From the NCBI GenBank assembly GCA_964489425.1, contig CAZAYP010000038.1, positions 1 to 56,236 of the forward strand: DNA of 56,236 bases, in the 5' to 3' direction. Both the position numbers and the translations under genes were made by a program. The stretch comes from CAZAYP01 sp964489425 [NCBI: uncultured Verrucomicrobiota bacterium] (GTDB taxonomy: Bacteria > Verrucomicrobiota > Kiritimatiellia > RZYC01). Under the pieces are notes generated by a model that made no database searches, was not told the origin of the DNA, and worked only from the letters and a program-made list of their open reading frames with translations. This document shows positions 7,659 through 17,100 of this stretch, piece after piece. How positions within the stretch are numbered: position 1 is the stretch's first letter; each line of letters starts with the position of its first letter.

Positions 7659-8200
7659 ACAAGCGCCGGTTCATGTTTCTGTTGGGCATCGTCATCCTGC
7701 TCCTTTTTTCCGGGGTGGCGTTCATGCCCTGGCTGATCCGCCAGAGCGCGTTCAAGTTTGATGCGGCGCTATTCGACGAACTGGCGGCAGCGCTCAACAC
7801 GCATGTGACCGCGGTGGCGGGCGGCGATGCCCAGGCCACGCTGGCCTCGCTCGCGACCAACCATATTCCAGCCCTGCAAAGCTTGTGCCGCGCCCAGGGC
7901 CTGGAGTTTCCCGCGGGCTACATGGCCTCGTTCCAGGCCCCGGGGGCGGGGTGGCCGGACCTGCGCAGCCTGAAGTTAGTGGCCCTGAGCTGGAACGACG
8001 CGTATGCCGGCCTGATGTGCAAGGGGAACCTGGCCGGTTGCCTGGGGCTGACCAACACCGCGCCGCAATACATCATCTTCCAGTTCGAGCGCGAAGCAGA
8101 TCAATGGAAATACGCCACGCTGATGCTGCCGCCGCCGCACCTGGCCGCGCGCCTTGCTGAAGAAGGCGGCGGCAGGAGCTTGCTGCCCCCACCCCGTTAG
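7655..8200 (+). CDS. Membrane-anchored hypothetical protein
   Basis: The 181-residue product starts MNKRRFMFLLGIVILLLFSG, a short positive segment and one hydrophobic helix (about 6-28), so it is an inner-membrane-anchored or lipid-free exported protein with its body outside the cytoplasm. Residues about 40-165 hold two amphipathic helices and a small beta sheet (QYIIFQFEREADQWKYATL), recalling NTF2-like or DUF4878-type folds that measure damage or load. I cannot assign a family. The earlier in-frame ATG at 7601 would place 18 charged residues before the helix and was not used. It converges with the protease gene, 19 bp apart. Confidence 0.65.
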   Translation: MNKRRFMFLLGIVILLLFSGVAFMPWLIRQSAFKFDAALFDELAAALNTHVTAVAGGDAQATLASLATNHIPALQSLCRAQGLEFPAGYMASFQAPGAGWPDLRSLKLVALSWNDAYAGLMCKGNLAGCLGLTNTAPQYIIFQFEREADQWKYATLMLPPPHLAARLAEEGGGRSLLPPPR

Positions 8201-8219
8201 CAGCCGCCAATCCCAGGGG

Positions 8220-10223
8220 TTACGGCCCCGGGATCAGTTCCGCGTCGTCGAACTGCAGGGCGCCCTGGGCGGATGCGCCGCTGACATTCACCACGAATCG
8301 CGCCCAGGCGGTCCCCATGGGCGCCACGGCGCGCACTGTTTTCTGGGTCCAGGTTTCGGCCACGTCCGACAGGCCCACGTTGGCCGAGTCCAGCACCGAG
8401 AAGCCGCTATCCAGGAACTCCAGTTTCAGCTCCTGCACCGCCGCGGTCCAGACGTTCGCCGAGTGATCCGCCCAGAACCAGGCCGACGCCTGGTAGTTGG
8501 ATCCGGGCCGCGCCGGGGCTTCCTGCCACCACCCGCCCCAGTCGACACCGGCCCACGTGCCGCGCACGGCCGCTTCCATGGCGCCGTAATGACTGCGCCA
8601 GCCGACCCGCGCCACGTTGCTCCAGACGTTGCCGTGCGCATCAGGATAGCCGGCTTCCCAGTTGCGCGCGCGGTCGTCCGCGGAGCCGGGGATCTCGAAG
8701 CTGGCGTTGGCCAGCAGGTTGCTGGGCCCGCAGCCCAGGTTGACGACCCGGTACGCCACGAGCCCGGAAAAATCATTGGTGTCTTCAAGCGCGAGCTGGT
8801 AACCGGCGGCCGTGATGGTGCCGCTGGCGTTGGTCCATGCGAGCGGGACCATCGAGGTGGTCCGCCGGAGCTCGTAGCGGTTGCCGGGGATGGTCGTGGT
8901 TTGGAAGTTGCGCGCGCCGCCCACCGCGGAATAATTGGTCGGCGCCGGGTCCGTGCGGCTCAAGGCCAACGCGCCATCGCCCAGCACCACCATGCCATAC
9001 CACCAGCGGGGCGCCATCTCGGAGTAGCCGGCCTGGACGGTATTGAACCACGCCTTGAACGCGCTGCCGAGGCTGGCGCCGCGGGCCAGCGGCTCATAGA
9101 GGTACAGATCAAACAGAATGCCGCCGGTCTTGGTGCTGCCCCAGCAGGCGAGGCCGGAGTCGTTGGTGTTCATGACCGCGATCCCGCCCAGGTGGTTGCT
9201 GGTTGCGTAGTCGCACCCGGAGCACACGTAAAATGAATAAAACAGCGCCGGCGGCGTGCGTTGCAGGTAGTCGCTGGTATAAACATAATTGAAGACGGTT
9301 TTGCCGCTTTCATAGAAGCCGTGCCCGCCGGGGTAGCCATGAGAGCGGACATGCATGAGCTCGTAGCTATTGGTCATGTAGGTTTTGTAATCAGCGGCCG
9401 TGGTGGCGTCGGGGTCCATCACGGCCCGCAGGCCGGTGGCGCCATAGGTCCAGCCCAGCCATTCCGCGTCTTCGCCGGTCAGGTAATACCAATCATCATC
9501 ATCATAAACCAGCGCCCGGCGGTGGGGCACGAGTTGGCGGGTGCGGTACCGGTGGTTCTTGTCGAAATAGCGGGCCAGGCACGCTGCCTCGGTGCCGAGC
9601 GTGGTGAGGTTGCCCGCGGTCAAGCGGGAGACCCAGATTTCGAGGTTGGGATCGCCGCCGCGGGTATCATACTTGCCGGCCGCAAACGGCGGCGTGCTGT
9701 TGGTGTCCGCCCAGGTGCCGTTAAGATCCATGTAAAAGATGTCGCAGGGAAAATCTTCGTACTCGTTGCCGGTGCCCCAGTTTTGCAGCATCTCATAAAC
9801 AATGTGCGGGATCCCGCCCACCAGCACGGCGCCGGCGAGCGACCCCGGCTCGTTATACAGCGCGGCCAGGTAGGCGCGGAGACTTTCGGCGCTGCCGCTG
9901 TTGTACGTGTACTGAAGCACGGTGTAGCCGGCGGCTTCCAGGTCGGCCTGGTACTGCGCCAGCTCCAGGGCGATCGCCGGGTAAATGTTCGAGTGCACCA
10001 TGAGGCAAACCCGGTTGGTTGCTGTGCCGGGCGGCAGCGGCAACGCGCGGGTTGGTGCCGCCAGCTTGAGCGGGCCGCCGGGTGGCGGTGCCGGGTGGGC
10101 CGGCCGCGGGCGGCCGGACGGGTCCATCCACCGGCTGACCACCGGTGTCGGGCCAGCGTACGCTACCGCGGCACCCATGCTGACGCACAGGGCGATTGCC
10201 AAACCAAGCAGATATTGTTTCAT
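8220..10223 (-). CDS. Secreted gingipain-like (clan CD, C25-type) cysteine protease
   Basis: The 667-residue product begins at 10223, after AAGGAG. The signal peptide is about residues 1-22 (LLGLAIALCVSMGAAVAYA). The middle domain has the alternating alpha/beta pattern of C25 peptidases: AGAVLVGGIPHIVYE and DIFYMDLNG (with Asp-rich surroundings), a His in HVRSHGYPGGHG (His about 295) and a Cys in SFYVCSGCDYA (Cys about 334), then GIAVMNTNDSGLACWGST. His before Cys with about 40 residues between them fits the clan CD dyad. A Tyr/Arg-rich beta module follows, then a 150-residue carbohydrate-binding-like jelly roll (NLLANASFE...GALQFDDAELI). It probably cleaves extracellular proteins after basic residues, though the specificity is not readable. 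It lies 23 bp behind the HTH-EIIA regulator gene. Confidence 0.7.
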   Translation of the reverse strand: MKQYLLGLAIALCVSMGAAVAYAGPTPVVSRWMDPSGRPRPAHPAPPPGGPLKLAAPTRALPLPPGTATNRVCLMVHSNIYPAIALELAQYQADLEAAGYTVLQYTYNSGSAESLRAYLAALYNEPGSLAGAVLVGGIPHIVYEMLQNWGTGNEYEDFPCDIFYMDLNGTWADTNSTPPFAAGKYDTRGGDPNLEIWVSRLTAGNLTTLGTEAACLARYFDKNHRYRTRQLVPHRRALVYDDDDWYYLTGEDAEWLGWTYGATGLRAVMDPDATTAADYKTYMTNSYELMHVRSHGYPGGHGFYESGKTVFNYVYTSDYLQRTPPALFYSFYVCSGCDYATSNHLGGIAVMNTNDSGLACWGSTKTGGILFDLYLYEPLARGASLGSAFKAWFNTVQAGYSEMAPRWWYGMVVLGDGALALSRTDPAPTNYSAVGGARNFQTTTIPGNRYELRRTTSMVPLAWTNASGTITAAGYQLALEDTNDFSGLVAYRVVNLGCGPSNLLANASFEIPGSADDRARNWEAGYPDAHGNVWSNVARVGWRSHYGAMEAAVRGTWAGVDWGGWWQEAPARPGSNYQASAWFWADHSANVWTAAVQELKLEFLDSGFSVLDSANVGLSDVAETWTQKTVRAVAPMGTAWARFVVNVSGASAQGALQFDDAELIPGP

Positions 10224-10246
10224 CCAGAACTCCTTGCCCGATCGGG

Positions 10247-10969
10247 CTACCGATGACCGGCCACGACCGCCGCCTCGCTGTCCCTGAGCGCGGCCCACAT
10301 GTCGGCGGCGGCACGCCGCTCCCGCAGTTGGAAGATCAGGTCCGTATTCTGACACATCATGCACAGGCGCGCAAGCACATGCAGGTGCAGGCGGTTGTCC
10401 TGGGCGCCAATAAGGAAAAAGATGTCGGTGGCGCCGCCGTGCGGGGCGTGAAACGGCAGGGGCTGGACCGTGCGGCCGAGGACGACCAGGGAATCTTCAA
10501 ACATGTACGGATCGTGGTGGCTGGTATGCAGCAGGGCAAACCCGCCGGGCATGGCCGTGGAGCCCAGTTTTTCGCGGGCCACCACGCCTTCGAGAAGCTC
10601 TTTTTCGAAATTGACCCGGCCCGTGGCCACGGCCAGGGCCACCATGTCGCGCACCAGGGACGGTCCGGTTTTGGACACCAGCCGGGGCTGGATATAGTCT
10701 GGCTGGATCAGTTCGGTGATGATGGCATGGCGGTCGGAGATCTCATGGTGTTTGACCGTGGTTTTCTTGTGGTAATCTTGCAAGGCGGGGCCCAACATGG
10801 CCAGCAACCGCTGCGAGGCCCAGGCCTCGATGGCGCCTTTGCGGAACATGCAGCGGTCGCCCTTGCGCTCAAACGGGATCTCGCCGCTGCGCACCAGGCG
10901 TTCGACCTGGTCAGTCGTCAGGTGCAGGTATTCGCTCACCTCCTGCAAATTGAGCAATCGCCGAAACAT
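10247..10969 (-). CDS. HTH (excisionase/MerR-type) fused to PTS EIIA type-2 domain
   Basis: This 240-residue, two-domain cytoplasmic protein starts with residues 1-55, an excisionase/MerR-like winged HTH (LNLQEVSEYLHLTTDQVERLVRSGEIP). Residues about 85-235 form a PTS EIIA domain of the fructose/mannitol type. The expected phosphorylatable His lies in GGFALLHTS (His148), preceded by AREKLGSTAMPGG, which matches the family's R-E-x-x-G-S-T stretch. No PTS EIIB or EIIC genes are nearby, so it is probably a regulator rather than a transporter subunit, sensing HPr/EI phosphate and binding DNA. No Shine-Dalgarno is seen before the ATG, and it may be translated leaderless. It likely controls the protease gene downstream or the divergent amylase gene. 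Confidence 0.8.
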   Translation of the reverse strand: MFRRLLNLQEVSEYLHLTTDQVERLVRSGEIPFERKGDRCMFRKGAIEAWASQRLLAMLGPALQDYHKKTTVKHHEISDRHAIITELIQPDYIQPRLVSKTGPSLVRDMVALAVATGRVNFEKELLEGVVAREKLGSTAMPGGFALLHTSHHDPYMFEDSLVVLGRTVQPLPFHAPHGGATDIFFLIGAQDNRLHLHVLARLCMMCQNTDLIFQLRERRAAADMWAALRDSEAAVVAGHR

Positions 10970-11102
10970 GATTTATGCCATCCGAATATTGTGAATTATG
11001 ATGCCACAAGCCGGCCGGGAACGCAATGGGGCGTGCATGTTCCGCGGAAAGTTCCGGGACTACGCGGTTCGGAAACGTTAATTTAAATCGTTTTACCCCC
11101 GC

Positions 11103-11131
11103 TTTACAGAATCCGCCGGGGGTGGTATTTT
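11103..11131 (+). promoter_or_regulatory. Sigma70-like promoter of the GH13-GH57 gene
   Basis: TTTACA (11103-11108) and TATTTT (11126-11131) are separated by 17 bp, good matches to the -35 and -10 elements. Transcription would begin near 11138, giving a short leader with GAGGAG eight bases before the ATG at 11172. The divergent HTH-EIIA gene starts 134 bp upstream, so the regulator could act here. Confidence 0.6.
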
Positions 11132-11171
11132 GAACCATAAGATGCAAATCCCTTTACGAGGAGCGACGGGC

Positions 11172-14100
11172 ATGACCACGATGAACATGGCACGGCGGGC
11201 AAAACGGCTGGGCTTTATTTTACTCTTGTTGCTGGCTGGCGCCCTACCCCTGCAGGCAGAAGTGGTTCTTCAATTCTTCAACAACACGTGGAACGAGATC
11301 ACCGCCAAGATTCCGGAGATTGCCGAGGCCGGGTACGGGGCGCTGTGGTTGCCGCCGCCGCAAAAAGCCAGCGGCGATCTGTCGGTCGGCTATGACCTGT
11401 GGGATCCGTTCGACCTTGGCGGCAACTCCCAGCGCACCGGCGGCCGCACGCGCTACGGCACGGAAAACGAACTGCTCCGGCTGATTGATACCGCCCACCA
11501 GTTTGGCCTGCGTGTGTATTTTGACAACATCATGAACCACCGGGCGTTCAATGTGCCCGGCTACGACGAGAATACGCCCATCGACCTGTATCCCGGCATG
11601 CTGCCCGAGGACTTCCATCTCCAGGTGACCGAGGACGGATTTTACCGCGCCTGGGGCGACACAGGCAACTGGATGGACACCTGGGAGATTCAAAACCGCA
11701 ACCTGTCGGGCCTGCTCGACATTGCCCAGGAAACCCCCAACTGCAACTTTGGCTCCACCGAGAAGTCCAGCCACGAGAAAATCTCGTTCGTCCGCCACCC
11801 GAACAATCCCGAGTACTACGACTACCATCCCACGCTGGGGCTGGTTGGATTTTACAGCACCAACATCACCACCAACGTGATCTCGCAGAACCAGAGCTTT
11901 TTCAAAGAAGACGTGGGCGGGTACCTCATGCGGTCCGTGCGCTGGCTCATGGAGCGCACCAAGGTGGACGGCCTGCGCCTGGACGCGGTCAAGCACGTGC
12001 CCGGCTACTTTTTCGGCGAGCAGTGGGCCGCGGACAAGGATTCCAGCGATTCCGGCTACTGCGGCCAGGCCCAGGTGCAGTTCAACCGCAGCCGCGGGTT
12101 CAGCGACGCCAACCACCGCGACTCGGTTTTCGACACCGAAAAAATCCGCGACGATGCCATGATCTTCGGCGAGCACATGGGCGAGCCGCCGCCCTACAGC
12201 GACTACTGGGCGGCCGGCATGCGCCTGCTCGATGCGCGCGCCCACCAGACGCTGAACGACAAGCTGGGCAACGACGTCAGCATGAGCGGCCTGCAGAACG
12301 CCTACTACATCGAGGGGTTCCAGATGGGTGAATCGCTGGGCGTGTACTACGCCAAGAGCCACGACGACAACGTGGCCTACAACGAGCACATGCACAACGC
12401 CGTCAACCTGACGCGCGGCGGATTGCCGGACATCTACACCGACGGCAACCGGCACGCCGAAACCCTCGGGCAGAGCGGCGGCGCGTTCCCGCGCCACGCC
12501 AACACCTGTTACCTGGGCCAGTGGGGCGACGGCCGCATACCCAACCTGGCTTATCTCCACGGCCAGTTCGCGCGCGGCTGGCAGTACGGCCGCTACGCCG
12601 ACAACGACATCCTGGCCTACGACCGCGTGGACAAGCGCGAGAACTACAGCATGTCCGACGCCGACGGCGCGGTGCTGTGCTTCGTGCTCAACGACAACTA
12701 CAACGCCGGCGCCAGCCGCAACATCGAGACCGCGTTTCCGCCGGGCTCTTACCTGTACCAGTACGCCTCCAGCGGCGGCGGCTTCTATTACACCGTGGGC
12801 GACAACGGCAACGGCAACGGGCGGTTTGGCACCGACCTGATCGTGCCGCCGGCCGGCTACTTCTGTTTCTCCTGGCGCAGCCCGGAAGAACCCGACGTGT
12901 GGAGCGGCACCGACGTGGACCCGATCACGATGTACCAGAACGACCAGGAGGTCAGCTGGATGTCGTACGAGCGCAAGGACGGGCCGGACGGCGACCCGGG
13001 GTTCAACCCTTACGGGGTCTACGACGCCAACGGCAGCGATTACGCGTACACCTGGTGGCTGCCCTGCGTGACCAGCGCCACCAACCTCAAGTTCGTGGCG
13101 CGCGCGGACGCGTCCGCCGAGAACATCATGCTCAAGCTCGACGGCGGCATGGACCTGAACGGGGTCAACCATTCCGGCGGCGACCCGCGCGACAACCCGC
13201 CGGCCTGGTCCACGGATGTCTACCTCGGCTACGAGCAGATGTGGTTCAAGCACCGCGCGCGCGAAAAGTACGCGGCCGAGGACGTCTCCGGCAACATCAT
13301 CGGATCGCCGGGCGCGGCGAGCTGGCAGGTGACGATCGGCAACTCGGGCAGCTGGCAGGCCAACGCCAGCAGCGCCAACTGGAACACCAGCGACCAGGCG
13401 CCGATGTGGGTCTGGCACAACCCCTCGGCCACGGCCACGGGCAGCGTGCCGCAGTTCTCCACCACGGACGCGGGCCAGGAGATCGCGGTCTGGACCAAGA
13501 TCGGCCGTGCCATGCAGTGGGAAAAGTGCTATATTTACTACACGACCGACGGCACGACCTGGCCGGAAGGCACCGCCGGCATGGGCGCCAACAACACCAA
13601 GGTCGCGGAGCTGTCCTGGGTGTGCAACTCGTTCGACAACGAGTCCGGCGTGTGGGTTACCAACGACTGGGTGCGCGGGACCCTGCCCGCGCAGACCGCC
13701 GGCACGGTGCTGCGCTACAAGATCGGCGCCTACCGCGAAGACTCGTCCAGCATCTTCCCGTCCAGCGCAGACAACGTGCGCAACAAAAAGCGCGTGGAAA
13801 CCATGTTCGAGCTCAGCGGCTTCAACGCCCAGACCAACGTGTACCGGCCGCACAACGACTTCGGCCTGTACCGCACCGGCTTGGTGGATGGGTTCCACGT
13901 CGCCCGCGCCCGCACGTTCCTGAAGCGCGACAACAAGGCGGCGATCTACAACACGTTTGTCCAGCCGTTCTACCTCGACACGGAGACCCCGCGCGGCGAA
14001 ATCCTGTACCCCGGGGAGAACGCCACCCTCGGCGACAACCGCTACGGCGCGGTGGTGCGCACGGATCCCACGGTTACCAAGGTGTTTTATCACATCGTGG

Positions 14101-17100
14101 ACACCTACGCCGCCAACGATGACGGACAGACCGGGCAGCAGTTCGGCAACGGCACCAACGGGGCCGGCGCCGAAGCGTGGGTCGAGGCCTACCAGGTCAC
14201 GCCCAGCCTGGCCATCGACGCGGTCAGCGACTACCCGTGCGAGTGGCGGTTCGATTACAACAATGTGGCCCCGGGCAACAACGGCGCCATCATTTATGTC
14301 AAGCTGGCCGAAATCACCTCGTCCACCAACCCGCTGCTCTCGGAAAGCGCCGGGCATTTCACCCTGCTGACGCGCAACGTGCAGGCCAACGGGCCGGACT
14401 ACATCCTGTTTGTCGGCTGGCCGCAGCGCGACGGCGACATGGTCAACGACTCCTACGACATGAAGGTTTATTTCAGCGGCACGCTGTGGAACTCCGACGA
14501 AACCACGGTGCGCAACCGGTTCCTGATCCTGATCGACGGCGTCACCCAGGGCAAGGAAGCCTACGACCTGAACTGGTATGGTGGCGGCCAGTACCACGAG
14601 CTGGTCTTCAACCTGCCCGACATGTACAACGACGACCCCAACTACCTCCATGAGATCAACGTGATCCACACCAACGCGGGCGGCGCGGGCATCACGCTGT
14701 ACGCCGACCGCTACGTCAAGGCCGAGCCTTCGGCGGGCATCATGGTGCAGATCACCGATCCGCCGGAATACGACTCCGACGGCAACAAGTTCATCATCAC
14801 CCTCAAGGACATTGCCGCGCCCGCGCCCGAGGACCGGCAGTACCAGGTGCGCGTGGAGACCGATCTTGCGGCGCTGAGCTGCTGGATCACCTTCACCAAC
14901 TGCGTGGGCTACATGACGCCGGCGGCCGCCACGACCAACGCGGTGACCGGCACGGTTGCGGTGGTCCAGGCGTCCAACGTGGTCTGGGGCACGGGCACGC
15001 TCTTCGCGGACGAACTCTCCGCGGGGCAGTCCCTGCGCATCAGCACCAACGGCGTGGTGGTGAACGCCATCACCTCCAACACCCTGCTGACCCTGACCAC
15101 CCCCTACCCCGGCGCCACGGCCAGCGGGCTCAAGATGTACCGCATCGACGGCAACCCCTATATTTCCGGCTCCAAGAAATACTGGACCTTCCTCTGGACC
15201 AATATCGCCGCCGGCAACTACACGTTCACCGCCAACGTGGACACGGACCATAACCCAGCGACCGTGGAAGGCAGCGCCACGCGCAACACCACCGTGATCC
15301 TGCGCGAAAAAGTCAATTCCAGCACCAACGACCTGGACGATGACGATGACGGCGTCTATGACACTTGGGAAACCAATCCCACCAACCTGCCCACGACCAA
15401 CCCGGAAACGTGGAACAACGGGGACGTGCACTATTACAATTTCTGCGGAAAAACCGACCCCACCCTGCCGGACACGGATGGCGATCGCCTGCCCGACGGC
15501 CTGGAAGTCGGCTTCCGCAACGCGGTGGACATTTCCCAGACCGATACCAACATGGACACCAACGGCGATGGGTACCCGAACTTCCGCGGCGACAACGATC
15601 CGCCGTTCTACAACACCGTGCCCGACAACTCCGGCATTCCCAATTATAACTTTAATGCCTCGCGCACGCTGCAGATCGCCGGTTCCGTGACCGATCCCAA
15701 CAACGCCGACACGGATTACGACGGCCTGCCCGACGGCATCGAAGACCGCAACCGCAACGGATGGGTCGAGGGCGACGGCCTGGCCTACAAACCCGCCACC
15801 GGCAACCCGTGGACCGACCGGCCCACGGAAAACGACTGGCCGGACGGCAAGTGGCAAAACTGGGAAACCTGGACCGAAACCAGCCCCACGGATGCAGACA
15901 CGGATGACGACGGCGCCAGCGACGGCACCGGCGAAGACAAGAACGCCGATGGCGCCATTGCCGGTGACAGCAACTCCAACCGCGCATGGAATGCGGGCGA
16001 AACCTGGATCGAGACGGACCCGCTGGACGCTGACACCGATAATGACGGATTGCCTGACGGCTGGGAAATCCAGTACGGCTTTGATCCCTTGGACAGCGGG
16101 GTCATAGGCGTCACCAACCTTCGCAATCAACGGGTCACCAACACGCTCAACGGCGCCAGCGGCAACCCGGACGGCGACACCATCGTCCAGGGCACCGCCA
16201 CCAATGCCTACAGCAACCTGCTGGAATACCAGAACGACACCAACCCCTGGATATTTGACAGCAGCGAGCCGCCGCCCGAGGGCAGCATCGAGATCGGCCG
16301 CGGCCAGACAATCGGTGCCCTCGGCGACACCACTTATTACACCGAGTTCATGGACTGGACGGCGGACGATTGCCTGGTCCTTGACGAGTACGAAGGCGCC
16401 GGCCCCAACAATAAGAACGGCGACGTGTACAAAGCGTGGGACGGCTGGGATGAATCCCGCGACATGATGGCCTTTTACGCGCGCGACGGCGGCGCGGCCG
16501 CCCAGGGCGGGGACGACAAATTCTATTTCCGCATCGACTTCTACGACCTCAAGACCTTTGCCGAGGACGGCAACGTGGACTGCTACGTGGTCATCAACTT
16601 CGGCAACACCGGCAACGGCGAGAAGAACCTGCCGGACGACGTGAACACGCTGACCGAGATGGGCTGGCAGATTGTCGTGGCCGTGTATAAAAACAGCCAG
16701 GGCGCGGTGTACGTCGACACCAACCCCAGCCTCAACACGTCCACGTTCGGCCAGGCCCTGGACGCTTCCGTGGGCGTAGTGCGGCGCGACCAAAACACGG
16801 CCAATGGCTTTGTGGATGCGTATTTCAACGCCCAGTTGGACGCGGTCGAGTTCGCCATCAGCCGCCAGGCCCTGCTGGATGCGGGCTGGAACGGCCTCAA
16901 CGGCGGCAACTTCTGTTACCAGGTGTTTACCACCAAGGACGGCACCTGCGACAGCCCCAGCTATAACGGGAACACCTGTTTGACCTGCTGCGGCGACATC
17001 GGCGGCCGGACCGATATCCGCGACTCGATCTACGATGACAACCTGGCCGAGGATTATTGGGAGGCCCAGGCCGGCATCGACAGCATCCTGCACTCGTGGT

